Assembly (NCBI RefSeq): GCF_004359965.1
Contig: NZ_SMRQ01000011.1
Span: forward strand, 30,313-94,312
From: Cognatilysobacter segetis
Lineage (GTDB): Bacteria > Pseudomonadota > Gammaproteobacteria > Xanthomonadales > Xanthomonadaceae
Direction of reading: 5' to 3'
DNA: 64,000 nucleotides
In this document: positions 29,401 to 37,012 of the stretch, piece by piece
Layout of the letters: every line of letters begins with the position of its first letter
Position numbering within the stretch: position 1 is the first letter of the stretch
Notes under the pieces: generated by a model
Database searches by the model: none
What the model was told of the DNA's origin: nothing
The model's input: only the letters and a program-made list of their open reading frames with translations
Position numbers and translations under genes: made by a program

Positions 29401-30141
29401 GAGGTAGCGCTGCGTGCCTTCTTCCAGCCGGCCGCCGGAGACGTTGACATTCTCCTGACCGAGCCGCTGGATCACGGTGTCGATCGACAGGCCGAGCTGC
29501 GCGAGCTTCTGCTGGTCGATCTCGACCTGCACCTCGTCCTCGAGGCCGCCGCCGACCTTGACCGCGGCCACGCCGTCGACCGGCTCGAGCTTCTTCTTCA
29601 GGTCCTCGTCGGCGTAGCGGCGCAGCTCCGTCAGGCGGCGGATGGAATCGGCTTCGGTCGTGCTCTTCGCGGTGAGCGCGAGGCGCATCACCGGCTCCGT
29701 GGACGGATTGAAGCGCAGCAGCACCGGCGGCTTGGCTTCCAGCGGAAGCTGCAGCGTCTCGATCTTGTCGCGCACCTCGAGGCCGGCCTGGTCCATGTCC
29801 GTGCCCCACGCGAACTCGAGCACGACGTCGCTCTGGCCCGTGCGCGACACGCTGCGCAGCTTGCGCAGGTTCTTCACCACGCCGAGCGCTTCCTCGGCCG
29901 GCTCGGAGATCAGGGTTTCCACTTCCGAGGGTGCGGCGCCCGGGTACTCGGTGCGAACGGTCAGCGTGGGATAGCTGAGGTCGGGCAGCAGGTTGACCTT
30001 CAGTTCGCGCAGCGCGATCAGGCCGAACAGCACGAACGTGAGCATCGCCATGAACACGGTGACGCGGCGGCGCACCGCGAATTCGACGATGCCGCCCGAC
30101 CGCGTGGCGGACTCGGGCGCGGAAGGCTCGGGAGCGGACAT
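26452..30141 (-). CDS. RND efflux permease, larger partner with extra transmembrane insert
   Basis: 1229 residues, about 180 longer than AcrB-type permeases. The relay residues are intact: Asp464-Asp465 in TM4 (GLVVDDSIVVLES) and Lys1111 in TM10 (GLVVKNAIILVDKVNQ). Two insertions explain the length: a Gly/Ala/Ser-rich linker around residues 265-315 in the first periplasmic domain, and about 150 residues between TM6 and TM7 (about 552-700) with several hydrophobic helices (LAVLLALPVTFAIGAY, LALLTWLLLLPVRLVALPFW). No tolC-like gene is adjacent, so an outer-membrane partner must be supplied from elsewhere. Confidence 0.9.
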   Translation of the reverse strand: MSAPEPSAPESATRSGGIVEFAVRRRVTVFMAMLTFVLFGLIALRELKVNLLPDLSYPTLTVRTEYPGAAPSEVETLISEPAEEALGVVKNLRKLRSVSRTGQSDVVLEFAWGTDMDQAGLEVRDKIETLQLPLEAKPPVLLRFNPSTEPVMRLALTAKSTTEADSIRRLTELRRYADEDLKKKLEPVDGVAAVKVGGGLEDEVQVEIDQQKLAQLGLSIDTVIQRLGQENVNVSGGRLEEGTQRYLVRTVNQFRSIDEMRDMLVTTSSAGGGAAQSAAEQMARVAAATGNASAMAAAASVQSASSGGATPANGMPVRLKDIATVRQGYKERESVIRLGGREAVELAIYKEGDANTVATADAIDAKLKDIRERMPKDVELTTIDDQSQFIRNAISSVKEDAVIGGILAVLIIFLFLRDGWSTFVVALSLPVSIITTFFFMGRLGLSLNVMSLGGLALATGLVVDDSIVVLESIAKARERGLGVMRAAIEGTREVSMAVVASTLTTISVFLPLVFVQGIAGQLFRDQALTVAIAIAISLVVSMTLIPMLSAFKSRVDDGVREEPAPEHAADVALLRSTVASPMKRVGNRAAGALAVLLALPVTFAIGAYRVIRSRPALYRWPLGSGMRPALALLTWLLLLPVRLVALPFWLVGLALRAFVGPVVFGLAWLFTRLWRGARFVVSPVAGAASRGAMSVYDRAEARYLALLPGALRRPGLVLGVAAAAFALTLAAVPMLGADLIPQLAQDRFEMTVKLPPGTPLRETDAIVRRLQQAHEKDDGIRAMFGVSGSGTRLDANPTESGENIGKISIVMADGGSHEVEAAETEKLRASVAGVSDAQVDFRRPQLFSFSAPLEIELRGSDLESLRTAGDRLTALLRANPHYADVKSTVEQGFPEVQIRFDQERAAALGLTTRQIADAVVKKVRGDVATRYSFRDRKIDVLVRANESDRASVDSIRHLIVNPGNGRAPVTLESVADVVSTTGPSEIHRADQVRVAIVSSNLRGTDLGSAIEEVQQLVAANPLGTDVSMHIGGQGEELTDSVRSLLFAFGLAIFLVYLVMASQFESLLHPFVILFTIPLAMVGAVLALLLTRSPVSVVVFIGLILLVGLVVKNAIILVDKVNQLREAGVAKREALVEGARSRLRPIAMTTLCTLFGFLPLALAFGEGAEVRSPMAITVIGGLLVSTLLTLVVIPVVYDLLDRRADEHYVRRARRAAARDTDLDGAEAQPA

Positions 30142-30152
30142 GGCGTGTCTCC

Positions 30153-31256
30153 TCAGCGCGCGGCGATCGGCGCGGCGGCCGGGGCGGCGGCCGTCGGTAG
30201 CACCTGCACGTCGCTGCCCTCGCGCAAGGCGGTCTTGCCGGCGACGACCACGCGATCACCCGCCTTCAGGCCCGAGCGCACTTCCATCCAGCCGCCCTCG
30301 CTGTAGCCGAGCTTGACCGGCACGCGCACGGCCTTGTTGGCGCGCACGACGTAGACGGCCGGATCGGCATCGTCCTCCAGCAGCGCGGTGCGCGGCACGA
30401 CGAGCGCATCGGTGCGCTGGTCGTAGTCGATGCGGATGCGCCCGAACATGCCGGGCTGCAGCAGGCCGCCGCCGTCGAACGCGGCGATCACGCGGAAGGT
30501 GCCGCTGCCCGAGTCCACCACCGGCGCGACGCGATCGACCTTGCCGGTGAAGCCGCGGCCGGGCAGCGCATCCACCTGCAGCTGCACGGGCTGTCCGGCC
30601 TTCAGCGTGGCCATTTCGCGCTCGGGGACGTTGAGCACGGCCTCCAGGCGCGAGGTGTCGACGATGCGGAAGATCGGCGTGTTGATCTGGACGAAGTTGC
30701 CCGGCTTGATGGAGCGCTGCGCGACGACGCCGGAGATCGGCGCGACGACGCCGGCGTACGAGAGCTCGAGGTTCGCGAGGCGATTGGCGGCGCGCGCGTT
30801 CTCGAGGTCGAACTTCAGCTGGTCGATGTCGTTCGCGCTGATCAGCTTCTGCTCGGACAGCTGGCGCGAGCGCGCGTAGTTCGCCTCGAGCTTGCGCATC
30901 TGCGCGGCGGTCTGCGCGGCCTGCAGCGCCGAGCGCGAGGCGTCGAGGCGCACCAGCGTCTGGCCGGCGCGGACGGCCTGGCCCTCCTCGGCGAACACCG
31001 CCAGCGCCACGCCGGACGTCTTGGCGACGACCTGCGCCTCGCTGCGCGGCTCCAGCGGCGCGGTGCCGGTGTAGCTCGCGGCGATCGGGCGCGTCGCGAC
31101 CACCGCCACTTCGACCGGCACGGCCTCGGGGCCCTTCTTTTCCTTGGCCTCGGCGTCGCCCGGCTTGGGGCCCTTGCAGGCGGCCAGCGCGAGACAGCCC
31201 AGGAAGACGATGGAGAAGCGCGTCGCGACGGCGCGGGAGGTCGGGGCGGTACGCAT
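30153..31256 (-). CDS. RND periplasmic adaptor (membrane fusion) lipoprotein
   Basis: 367 residues from ATG 31256, chosen because AAGGA lies 7 bases upstream; an in-frame ATG at 31277 lacks an SD. The lipobox L-A-A-C (Cys27) anchors it to the inner membrane. Barrel-sandwich hybrid halves (VVAKTSGVALAVFAEEGQ and APISGVVAQRSIKPGNFV) flank an alpha-helical hairpin (about residues 95-150), followed by beta-barrel and membrane-proximal domains. The first gene of the operon adaptor-permease-permease. No local regulator gene is adjacent. Confidence 0.92.
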   Translation of the reverse strand: MRTAPTSRAVATRFSIVFLGCLALAACKGPKPGDAEAKEKKGPEAVPVEVAVVATRPIAASYTGTAPLEPRSEAQVVAKTSGVALAVFAEEGQAVRAGQTLVRLDASRSALQAAQTAAQMRKLEANYARSRQLSEQKLISANDIDQLKFDLENARAANRLANLELSYAGVVAPISGVVAQRSIKPGNFVQINTPIFRIVDTSRLEAVLNVPEREMATLKAGQPVQLQVDALPGRGFTGKVDRVAPVVDSGSGTFRVIAAFDGGGLLQPGMFGRIRIDYDQRTDALVVPRTALLEDDADPAVYVVRANKAVRVPVKLGYSEGGWMEVRSGLKAGDRVVVAGKTALREGSDVQVLPTAAAPAAAPIAAR

Positions 31257-31495
31257 CGGAAGGTCCTTCGAAACCATGGAATAAACGGCGGTCAGCCGGT
31301 GTTGTACATAGGTATATCACCGACGTTCACACGGCCCATGCGCCGAAGGTCACGGGTGCCGACGACAGGGGCGTTACCGAGCGCGCAGGCTGCCGACCGT
31401 TCGTCGAACCGGGGGCCGCAGGCTATACTCGGCCGCTTGTGCGAACGCGCCCCGCGTCGCATCCCACCGCCAGCACGAGAACCGCGGACCTGACC
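31257..31495. promoter_or_regulatory. Divergent intergenic region, RND operon / cytochrome genes
   Basis: 239 bases between divergent units. An AT-rich patch at 31304-31321 (TTGTACATAGGTATATCA) stands out in otherwise GC-rich DNA and is the likeliest place for the leftward RND promoter. A TATACT hexamer at 31424-31429 is a plausible -10 for the cytochrome genes. No clear perfect operator palindrome was found. Confidence 0.35.
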
Positions 31496-31873
31496 ATGCG
31501 ACCGCTGACGATCGCCGCCCTCGCCCTATCGACGCTGCTCGCCACCGGCGCGCACGCCCAAGACACCGCCCCCGCCGCCTCGCCCGCGGCCACCGCGGCG
31601 CCCGCCGCCGCCACGCCCGCCAAGGGCGACACCGCGCGCGGCCGCGAGCTGACCTACACCTGCAAGGGCTGCCATGGGGTGACGGGTTACAAGAACGCCT
31701 ATCCGAACTACCACGTGCCGCGCATCGCCGGGCAGCACGAGCAGTACCTGATCAACGCGCTGACGGGTTACCGCGAGGGCACGCGCAGGCATCCGACCAT
31801 GCAGGCGCAGGCGCAGAGCTTCTCGGCGCAGGACATCGCCGACATCGCCGCCTACCTCGCGACCCTGAAGTGA
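31496..31873 (+). CDS. Secreted c-type cytochrome (single heme, c4/c553-like)
   Basis: 125 residues from ATG 31496. A cleavable signal (ALSTLLATGAHAQ) is followed by an Ala/Pro-rich linker, the heme-binding CKGCH (residues 56-60) and a downstream Met in RRHPTMQAQ as probable distal ligand. The pattern VPRIAGQHEQYLINALTGYREG is typical of cytochrome c4-type halves. It overlaps or abuts a second cytochrome gene. These probably shuttle electrons to a terminal oxidase in the periplasm. Confidence 0.9.
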   Translation: MRPLTIAALALSTLLATGAHAQDTAPAASPAATAAPAAATPAKGDTARGRELTYTCKGCHGVTGYKNAYPNYHVPRIAGQHEQYLINALTGYREGTRRHPTMQAQAQSFSAQDIADIAAYLATLK

Positions 31874-31881
31874 GCCCGACC

Positions 31882-32325
31882 ATGACGAATACCCGACTGT
31901 TCCTCGGCGGCCTCGCCATCGCCCTGCTCGCCACCGCCTGCGGCCCGAAGAAGGCCGAAGAGGCCGCGGGCGAAGAGCACGCGCCGGTCTCCGAACACTC
32001 GTCCGCGGGCCTGCCGGCCGGCGATATCGCTGCCGGCGAGAAGTTCGCCAACACCAAGCAGGCGGGCACGGGCCAGGCGTGTGCCGAGTGCCACGGCAAG
32101 GACGGCGCCGCGCCGATCGACCCGAGCTACCCGTACCTGGCCGGCCAGTACGCCGACTACGTGGCCTCCGCGCTCGAGATGTATCGCGACGGTCGTCGCC
32201 AGAATCCGCTGATGGCGGCGCAAGCGAAGGAGCTGAAGGACCAGGACATCGCGAACCTCGCGGCGTATTTCGCGTCGCGCGAGCGCAAGGTCTACGACCT
32301 GCACGAGCGCGAAGGCGGCAAATAA
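31882..32325 (+). CDS. c-type cytochrome lipoprotein
   Basis: 147 residues from ATG 31882; a GTG at 31870 overlapping the previous stop is an alternative. The lipobox A-T-A-C (Cys20) indicates membrane anchoring. A linker rich in Glu/Ala precedes CAECH (residues 67-71) and a distal-Met candidate in RQNPLMAAQAKEL. It resembles its upstream neighbour (AGQYADYVASALEMYRDGRR), so the pair looks like a split or duplicated cytochrome c4 in which one half is secreted and the other is lipid-anchored. Confidence 0.9.
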   Translation: MTNTRLFLGGLAIALLATACGPKKAEEAAGEEHAPVSEHSSAGLPAGDIAAGEKFANTKQAGTGQACAECHGKDGAAPIDPSYPYLAGQYADYVASALEMYRDGRRQNPLMAAQAKELKDQDIANLAAYFASRERKVYDLHEREGGK

Positions 32326-32346
32326 GCCGCAACGCGCGCTCGCGAC

Positions 32347-32378
32347 AAAACGGCCCGCATCGCGGGCCGTTTTCGTTT
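32347..32378 (+). terminator. Terminator after the cytochrome genes
   Basis: A 12-bp perfect stem AAAACGGCCCGC / GCGGGCCGTTTT with loop ATC, then CGTTTC. It is symmetrical enough to work for both the cytochrome genes and the convergent membrane-protein gene. Confidence 0.88.
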
Positions 32379-32438
32379 CGGTGAATGCAACCGCGCCGCA
32401 TGTCCCTGCGCGGTCGGTGCGCGCCGCCTGCGCACGGC

Positions 32439-34124
32439 TCAGCGCGGAAGCGCACCCGGAGGCAGCGCGCCGTTCGCGCCCGCATCCTTCGCCGGCGCGG
32501 CACCCGGCGGCACGCCGGACTTCGGGGGCGCGAACAGCCCGGGCAGCTTGGGCCGCGGTGGCGCCTTGCCGTCCTTGTCCCAGGTCGCGCCGTTGCCTTC
32601 CTGCAATGCCGGCTTGAACGGTACGTCCGGCGGCGGCCGCGCGGTCGCGGGCTGTTCATTGAGGTCGGGATCGCTGATGCCGCAACCGCCACCGAGCTGC
32701 AGGATCGAGATGATGCAGATGATCCGCTTGTTGGTGCCGGGGATCGGGATGCCGACCTGCTTGACGCCCTTGTCGACCCAGTCTTCCAGCAGCGTCTGGT
32801 TCGGCCGCCAGAGCCGATCCCACCGCGTCGGCTCGTAGGGGAACGGCTTGCGCTTGAGCCAGGTGCCGGCGCGATCGATGTCCTTGATCTCGTCGGTGAT
32901 CATGCCGGGCGGGTGGGCGGCCGACGCGGATCCAGGCCCGTCGGCGACACGCGGACGGCCGTCGCCGTCGAACACGCCGTTGCCCGGACGGTTGCGCGTC
33001 GATTCGCCCCAATCGTCCCCGCGCTTGGGCGTCGCCCACGAGCCGGGCGCGGGCGCGGCCTTCGGCCCCGTCCCAATGCCGGTGCTCGGCGCCGCGGACG
33101 CAGGGCCCGCCGTCGGCGACGCGTTGCTACCCGATGCGCTCGATGGCGCCGCGCTCACCGCGGGCCCGTGCGTCGTGGGTGCGCCCGCCGTCGCGTTGGC
33201 GCGTGCCGGGATCTCACGGGCGCGGATGTCGACGGACTGGGCCGCAGCGCGCGGCGCCTCGACCGGCACCTCGATGCGCGCGGTCGGCGCGGGCGCGACC
33301 ACCGCCTCCGGAACACTGCGGACCTGCACGGCCGGCGCCTGCGCCAGCGGACGCTCGATGTCGATCGTGGGTGCGGGCGACGTCACCGTCGGCGCCTGCG
33401 GCCGCTCCGGAATCGCAGCGACCTCGACGTCCGGCGCAGGCTCGCGCAGCGTCTGGAGCGATTGCGATGGCAGGGTCGTCGGCGGCAGCGTGAACTCGGT
33501 GGACGCGTCCGGCACCGCCTTGGAGACGGTCAACGGCTGGGGCGCCGTCACCGGCGGCGCGCTCGCCGAGGCGGCGGGCTGCGCGGACGTCGGCGGCGTG
33601 GGCGTGGACGCGGCACGTGCGACGGCGGCGGCGCGTCGCGGCGATTCCTCGCCCGGCGCCGCGGCGGCCGACGGCGCGGGGCCACCGCCCTCCTCCACGG
33701 GCGTGCCTTCGCCGATGTATTCGATCTGCACCGCTTCGTCCGCCGGTGGCGGCGCATGTTCGAAATGCATCGCGGTGACGATCAGCAACAGGATCGCGAG
33801 TACCAGGTGCCAGGCGAACGAGGCGCTGCCGGCGGTGATGCGCCAGACGCGCTCGTCGCGGGATCCCGGCTGCCAGTGTTGCCGCCACAGCGTGGCGAAG
33901 GCCTGCCAGCGATTGAGTTCGATCGCGCGCGGTGGCGGCGCGGCGGGTTCGCGTGCGGCGAGCTGCGCGACGAGTTCCTCGGCTGGCGCGCCGCTGACCC
34001 GGCCGGGGCGTTGGCTCAGGCGGTCGAGCCAGTGCGTCCAGCTCTCGCGCGCGGCCGCGCGCAGCCGACCCGACGCCGCGGCGCGCGCATTGAGTGCATC
34101 GATGATGGCGGCAGCGGAATCCAC
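32439..34124 (-). CDS. Large Pro/Ala-rich single-pass membrane protein (xanthomonad transmembrane repetitive protein-like)
   Basis: 561 residues. The cytoplasmic N-terminal part (about 1-105) is followed by one transmembrane helix (about 108-128, AWHLVLAILLLIVTAMHF), then a long low-complexity region rich in Pro, Ala, Ser and Thr (about 130-400), and a more ordered C-terminal domain (KRKPFPYEPTRWDRLWRPN, IICIISILQLGGGCGISDPD). The topology recalls TonB-like energy transducers, but no TonB C-terminal fold is evident. I recall similar proteins annotated in xanthomonads without a known role. It is followed by nfuA upstream on the same strand, 15 bases away. Confidence 0.8.
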   Translation of the reverse strand: MDSAAAIIDALNARAAASGRLRAAARESWTHWLDRLSQRPGRVSGAPAEELVAQLAAREPAAPPPRAIELNRWQAFATLWRQHWQPGSRDERVWRITAGSASFAWHLVLAILLLIVTAMHFEHAPPPADEAVQIEYIGEGTPVEEGGGPAPSAAAAPGEESPRRAAAVARAASTPTPPTSAQPAASASAPPVTAPQPLTVSKAVPDASTEFTLPPTTLPSQSLQTLREPAPDVEVAAIPERPQAPTVTSPAPTIDIERPLAQAPAVQVRSVPEAVVAPAPTARIEVPVEAPRAAAQSVDIRAREIPARANATAGAPTTHGPAVSAAPSSASGSNASPTAGPASAAPSTGIGTGPKAAPAPGSWATPKRGDDWGESTRNRPGNGVFDGDGRPRVADGPGSASAAHPPGMITDEIKDIDRAGTWLKRKPFPYEPTRWDRLWRPNQTLLEDWVDKGVKQVGIPIPGTNKRIICIISILQLGGGCGISDPDLNEQPATARPPPDVPFKPALQEGNGATWDKDGKAPPRPKLPGLFAPPKSGVPPGAAPAKDAGANGALPPGALPR

Positions 34125-34139
34125 GGCCGGCCGCGCGTA

Positions 34140-34736
34140 TCAGGCCGCGGTATCGCGCGGAATGTAAGGCGCTGCGCCCGTCGCATGGTCGGTCGCGTCG
34201 CGCACCGCCGTTACGCCCGGGACCTTCTCGATCATCGTGCGTTCGATGCCCTGCTTCAGCGTGACGTCGGCCATGCCGCAGCCGTGGCAACCGCCGCCGA
34301 ACTGCAGGTACACCACGCCGTCGGCGTCGACCGAATCCAGCGTGACGTGGCCGCGGTGCGACGCGAGCTGCGGGTTGATCTCGTTGTCGATCAGGTACCG
34401 CACGCGCTCGACCAGGCCGGCGGACTCCGCGGGCGCCTCGCCCTTGATGCGCGGTGCGCGGATCTGCAACTGGCCGCCGGTCGCCTTGGTCTCGTAGTCG
34501 ATCTGCGCGCCTTCGAGGAACGGGACGCTCTTGGCGTCGAGCCACAGCGTGAAGCCGTTGCAGTCGATCGCCCATTCGTCGCCGGCGAGGTCGGCCGGTT
34601 CGGTGAACTCCAGCCGCACGTCGGCGCGCGGCGTCCCCGGATGCAGCGCGGACAGTCGGACACCGAGGCCCGGAATCGCCTCGCGTTCGACGAGACGGCG
34701 GAAATGGGCCTGCGCGGATTCGGAAATATCGATCAT
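34140..34736 (-). CDS. nfuA: NfuA, iron-sulfur cluster carrier
   Basis: 198 residues. An N-terminal degenerate A-type (IscA-like) domain is followed by the Nfu domain with the CxxC cluster ligands Cys150 and Cys153 in [18 protein letters not shown] and the downstream [13 protein letters not shown]. It delivers 4Fe-4S clusters under oxidative or iron stress. Length and domain order match the gammaproteobacterial protein. It is transcribed divergently from phhB across 120 bases. Confidence 0.95.
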   Translation of the reverse strand: MIDISESAQAHFRRLVEREAIPGLGVRLSALHPGTPRADVRLEFTEPADLAGDEWAIDCNGFTLWLDAKSVPFLEGAQIDYETKATGGQLQIRAPRIKGEAPAESAGLVERVRYLIDNEINPQLASHRGHVTLDSVDADGVVYLQFGGGCHGCGMADVTLKQGIERTMIEKVPGVTAVRDATDHATGAAPYIPRDTAA

Positions 34737-34856
34737 CCGGCTATTCTAGCCACGCGTCCTGCCGCTTCCATGCGCCGCCTTCACGCGCGCTACGCCGGCG
34801 GACGGGCCCGATTCAGCCGTCACGCGCCGCGGCATCGACCGCGCAGGAGCCCCCAG

Positions 34857-35192
34857 ATGACCCCGTCCCTCGCCCAACGCCATTGCACGCCGCGCCGGGG
34901 TGCCGAGCACCGCCTGGATGACGCGCAGGTCGCCGAGTACGGACGCGACCTGCCCGAGTGGTCGGTGGTCGAGGATGGCGCGGCCATCACGCGCACATTC
35001 CGCTTTGCGGACTATTACCGCACGATCGCCTTCGTCAACGCCCTCGCCTATGTCGCCCATGAGCAGGACCACCATCCGGACCTCGGCGTGCATTACGACC
35101 GGTGCGTCGTGCGGTACTCCACCCACGACGTCGGCGGGCTCTCCGAGAACGATTTCATCTGCGCGGCGAAAGCCGACGCGCTGCTGGGCTGA
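34857..35192 (+). CDS. phhB: Pterin-4a-carbinolamine dehydratase
   Basis: 111 residues from ATG 34857 preceded by GCAGGAG. Recycles tetrahydropterin for phenylalanine hydroxylase and can assist pterin metabolism. The active-site signature EQDHHPDLGVHYDRCVVRYS followed by THDVGGLS is complete. No phhA is adjacent. The next gene starts 4 bases after its stop, so both are probably on one transcript. Confidence 0.92.
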   Translation: MTPSLAQRHCTPRRGAEHRLDDAQVAEYGRDLPEWSVVEDGAAITRTFRFADYYRTIAFVNALAYVAHEQDHHPDLGVHYDRCVVRYSTHDVGGLSENDFICAAKADALLG

Positions 35193-35196
35193 GCCG

Positions 35197-35616
35197 ATGC
35201 GCGCGCTCGCGATCGTCCCGCTCGTGTTGCTGCTCGCGGCCTGCGACGGCGGCACGCCGGCGCCAGCGACGCCCGTGGGCCGATCGGGCCCGCCGGCCGC
35301 CGTGGAGACACCGCCGCCGACGTACCCCGAAGCGCTCGCCTGCGCCGGCGTGGGCGGCACCGTGCAGCTGCGCGTCAACATCGGCACCGACGGCGCCGTC
35401 GGCGAGGTGCAGATCCAGCAGAGCAGCGGCAACGCGGACCTCGACCAGGTCGCCGCGAAGGCCGTGCGCGACTGGAAGTTCCGCCCGGCCATGCAGGCCG
35501 GCACGCCGGTCGCGAAGTGGATCGCGGTGCCGATGACGTTCCACGTCCCGCAGCCGCGCCCCGACCATTGCTTCGTCCTCGACGAGCAGGCCGGCGGCTC
35601 CGCGCCGGCGAAGTGA
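35197..35616 (+). CDS. Lipoprotein with TonB C-terminal domain
   Basis: 139 residues from ATG 35197. The signal with lipobox L-A-A-C (Cys16) is followed by a short Pro-rich linker (ETPPPTYPEALACAG) and a TonB-type C-terminal domain (GGTVQLRVNIGTDGAVGEVQ, DQVAAKAVRDWKFRPAMQAG). Normal TonB proteins have an inner-membrane helix; here the domain is on a lipid anchor with no room to span the periplasm. It may be an accessory or dominant-partner protein rather than an energy transducer. Confidence 0.85.
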   Translation: MRALAIVPLVLLLAACDGGTPAPATPVGRSGPPAAVETPPPTYPEALACAGVGGTVQLRVNIGTDGAVGEVQIQQSSGNADLDQVAAKAVRDWKFRPAMQAGTPVAKWIAVPMTFHVPQPRPDHCFVLDEQAGGSAPAK

Positions 35617-35634
35617 GCGGCGCCGGCCGCCGGT

Positions 35635-36585
35635 TCACTTCAGGCGGTCGAGGACGTCGATGAGCTCCGGCGCCAGCGGCGCGTTCAGCAGGTAGGGCGC
35701 GCGACCCGCGTCGAGCGCGAATTCGAGCGTCGACGCATGCAGGAACATGCGCTTGAGCCCGACCTGCTCGCGAAGGCGGCGGTTGACGTCGGCATCGCCG
35801 TACTTGTCGTCCCCGGCGACCGGGTGCCCGATGTGCGCGGAATGCACGCGGATCTGGTGCGTGCGGCCGGTCTCGATGCGGATCTCGCAATACGAGTGCC
35901 CGCCCCGGCGCTCGAGCACGCGGAAATGACTCAGCGACGGCTTGCCGGCGGCATTGACCTGCACGTGCCGCTCGCCGCCCTGCCGCAGGCCGACATGCAG
36001 CGGCGCATCGACCGACATCGTGCCGTCGGGCATGCGACCGACCAGCAGCGCGAGATACCGCTTCGCGATGCCGCCCTCCTCGCGCATCAGCGCCTGCAGC
36101 TCCACCAGTGCCGAACGCTTCTTGGCGATGACCAGCAGGCCGGAAGTGTCACGATCGAGGCGGTGCACGAGTTCTAGCCCCTGCCCCGGCCGCAGCGCGC
36201 GCATGGCCTCGATCGCGCCGTAGCTGATGCCGCTGCCGCCGTGGCTGGCCACGCCGGACGGCTTGTTGAGCGCAAGCAGGCGCGTGTCCTCGAACACGAT
36301 CGCCGCCTCCAGCGCGGCCAGCAGGCCCTTCGCCGGGGGTGCCCGCTCGCCTTCCTCGGCCAGCCGGACGGGTGGGATCCGCACCTCGTCGCCGGCCTCG
36401 AGCTTGCGCTCGGCCTTGGCCCGCCCGCCGTTGACCCGCACCTGGCCGGAGCGCACCAGCTTGTAGACGAGCGACCGCGGCGCGCCCTTGAGCTGGCCGA
36501 GCAAAAAGTTGTCGAGGCGCTGGCCGTCGCGGTCTTCGGGGACGCGGACGGTCCGTGCGCCGGTAGCGGCCGGCTGGGTGGTCAT
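35635..36585 (-). CDS. rluC: 23S rRNA pseudouridine(955/2504/2580) synthase
   Basis: 316 residues from ATG 36585. An N-terminal S4 RNA-binding domain (QRLDNFLLGQLKGAPRSLVYK) precedes the RluA-family catalytic domain with the catalytic Asp in ELVHRLDRDTSGLLVIAKK. The later motif IRIETGRTHQIRVHSAHIGH and the YGDADVN segment are typical. Divergent from rne, as in many gammaproteobacteria, so the two share the 427-base intergenic region. Confidence 0.95.
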   Translation of the reverse strand: MTTQPAATGARTVRVPEDRDGQRLDNFLLGQLKGAPRSLVYKLVRSGQVRVNGGRAKAERKLEAGDEVRIPPVRLAEEGERAPPAKGLLAALEAAIVFEDTRLLALNKPSGVASHGGSGISYGAIEAMRALRPGQGLELVHRLDRDTSGLLVIAKKRSALVELQALMREEGGIAKRYLALLVGRMPDGTMSVDAPLHVGLRQGGERHVQVNAAGKPSLSHFRVLERRGGHSYCEIRIETGRTHQIRVHSAHIGHPVAGDDKYGDADVNRRLREQVGLKRMFLHASTLEFALDAGRAPYLLNAPLAPELIDVLDRLK

Positions 36586-37012
36586 CGTGGGGTTATCTGT
36601 TAAACTCGCGTCGCGAGATAAGGTTTTGATTTCGCAGGAGTTGTGCCGCTCACCCCCGCCTGGATGGCGGGTGCGGCCGGGGCCGAAAGCCCGCTTCCGC
36701 GATTCTGCGCGCGCCTGACCACGACCCGCGGGGTCGGCCATGTTAGCAGCGCGCGCAGGCAAGGCCGGCCCTCGCCGGACGGGTGACGCCGTCCAGCGAT
36801 CACATCCCACCCGCGCGACGCCGACGGCCGAGAGGTCCGACGCGGCCGCCGGCCCGCAGCACTACAACGAGTTTCACGAACAAGCGCTCCCGCGGCCCGC
36901 CGTGGTGTGCAGCGCTGGAAGTGGGGCCCTCGACCGCGCGTTGCGCGACAGAGGCCCGTGCCCAGACGACGCCACGGCGCCGTCGCGCGGACTGCGCGCG
37001 AGGACGCCACCC
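36586..37012 (+). promoter_or_regulatory. Long rne leader / rluC-rne intergenic region
   Basis: 427 bases without a convincing gene. It contains an inverted repeat CTCGCG-T-CGCGAG (36605-36617), a hairpin CCCGCC-TGGAT-GGCGGG (36655-36671) and other GC-rich stems. RNase E mRNA is known to carry a long structured 5' UTR through which the enzyme controls its own message; the length and position fit such a leader. Exact promoters could not be placed. Confidence 0.5.

Noticed and set aside
27181..30306. A 1041-codon plus-strand open frame opposite the large RND permease
   Set aside because: Composition is dominated by Arg, His, Asp and Gln typical of antisense frames of GC-rich genes, with no motif; the minus-strand RND permease is unmistakable.
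36605..36617. CTCGCG-T-CGCGAG dyad near rluC/rne considered as an operator
   Set aside because: Short dyads made only of CG steps are expected by chance at this GC content; left as part of the leader description.
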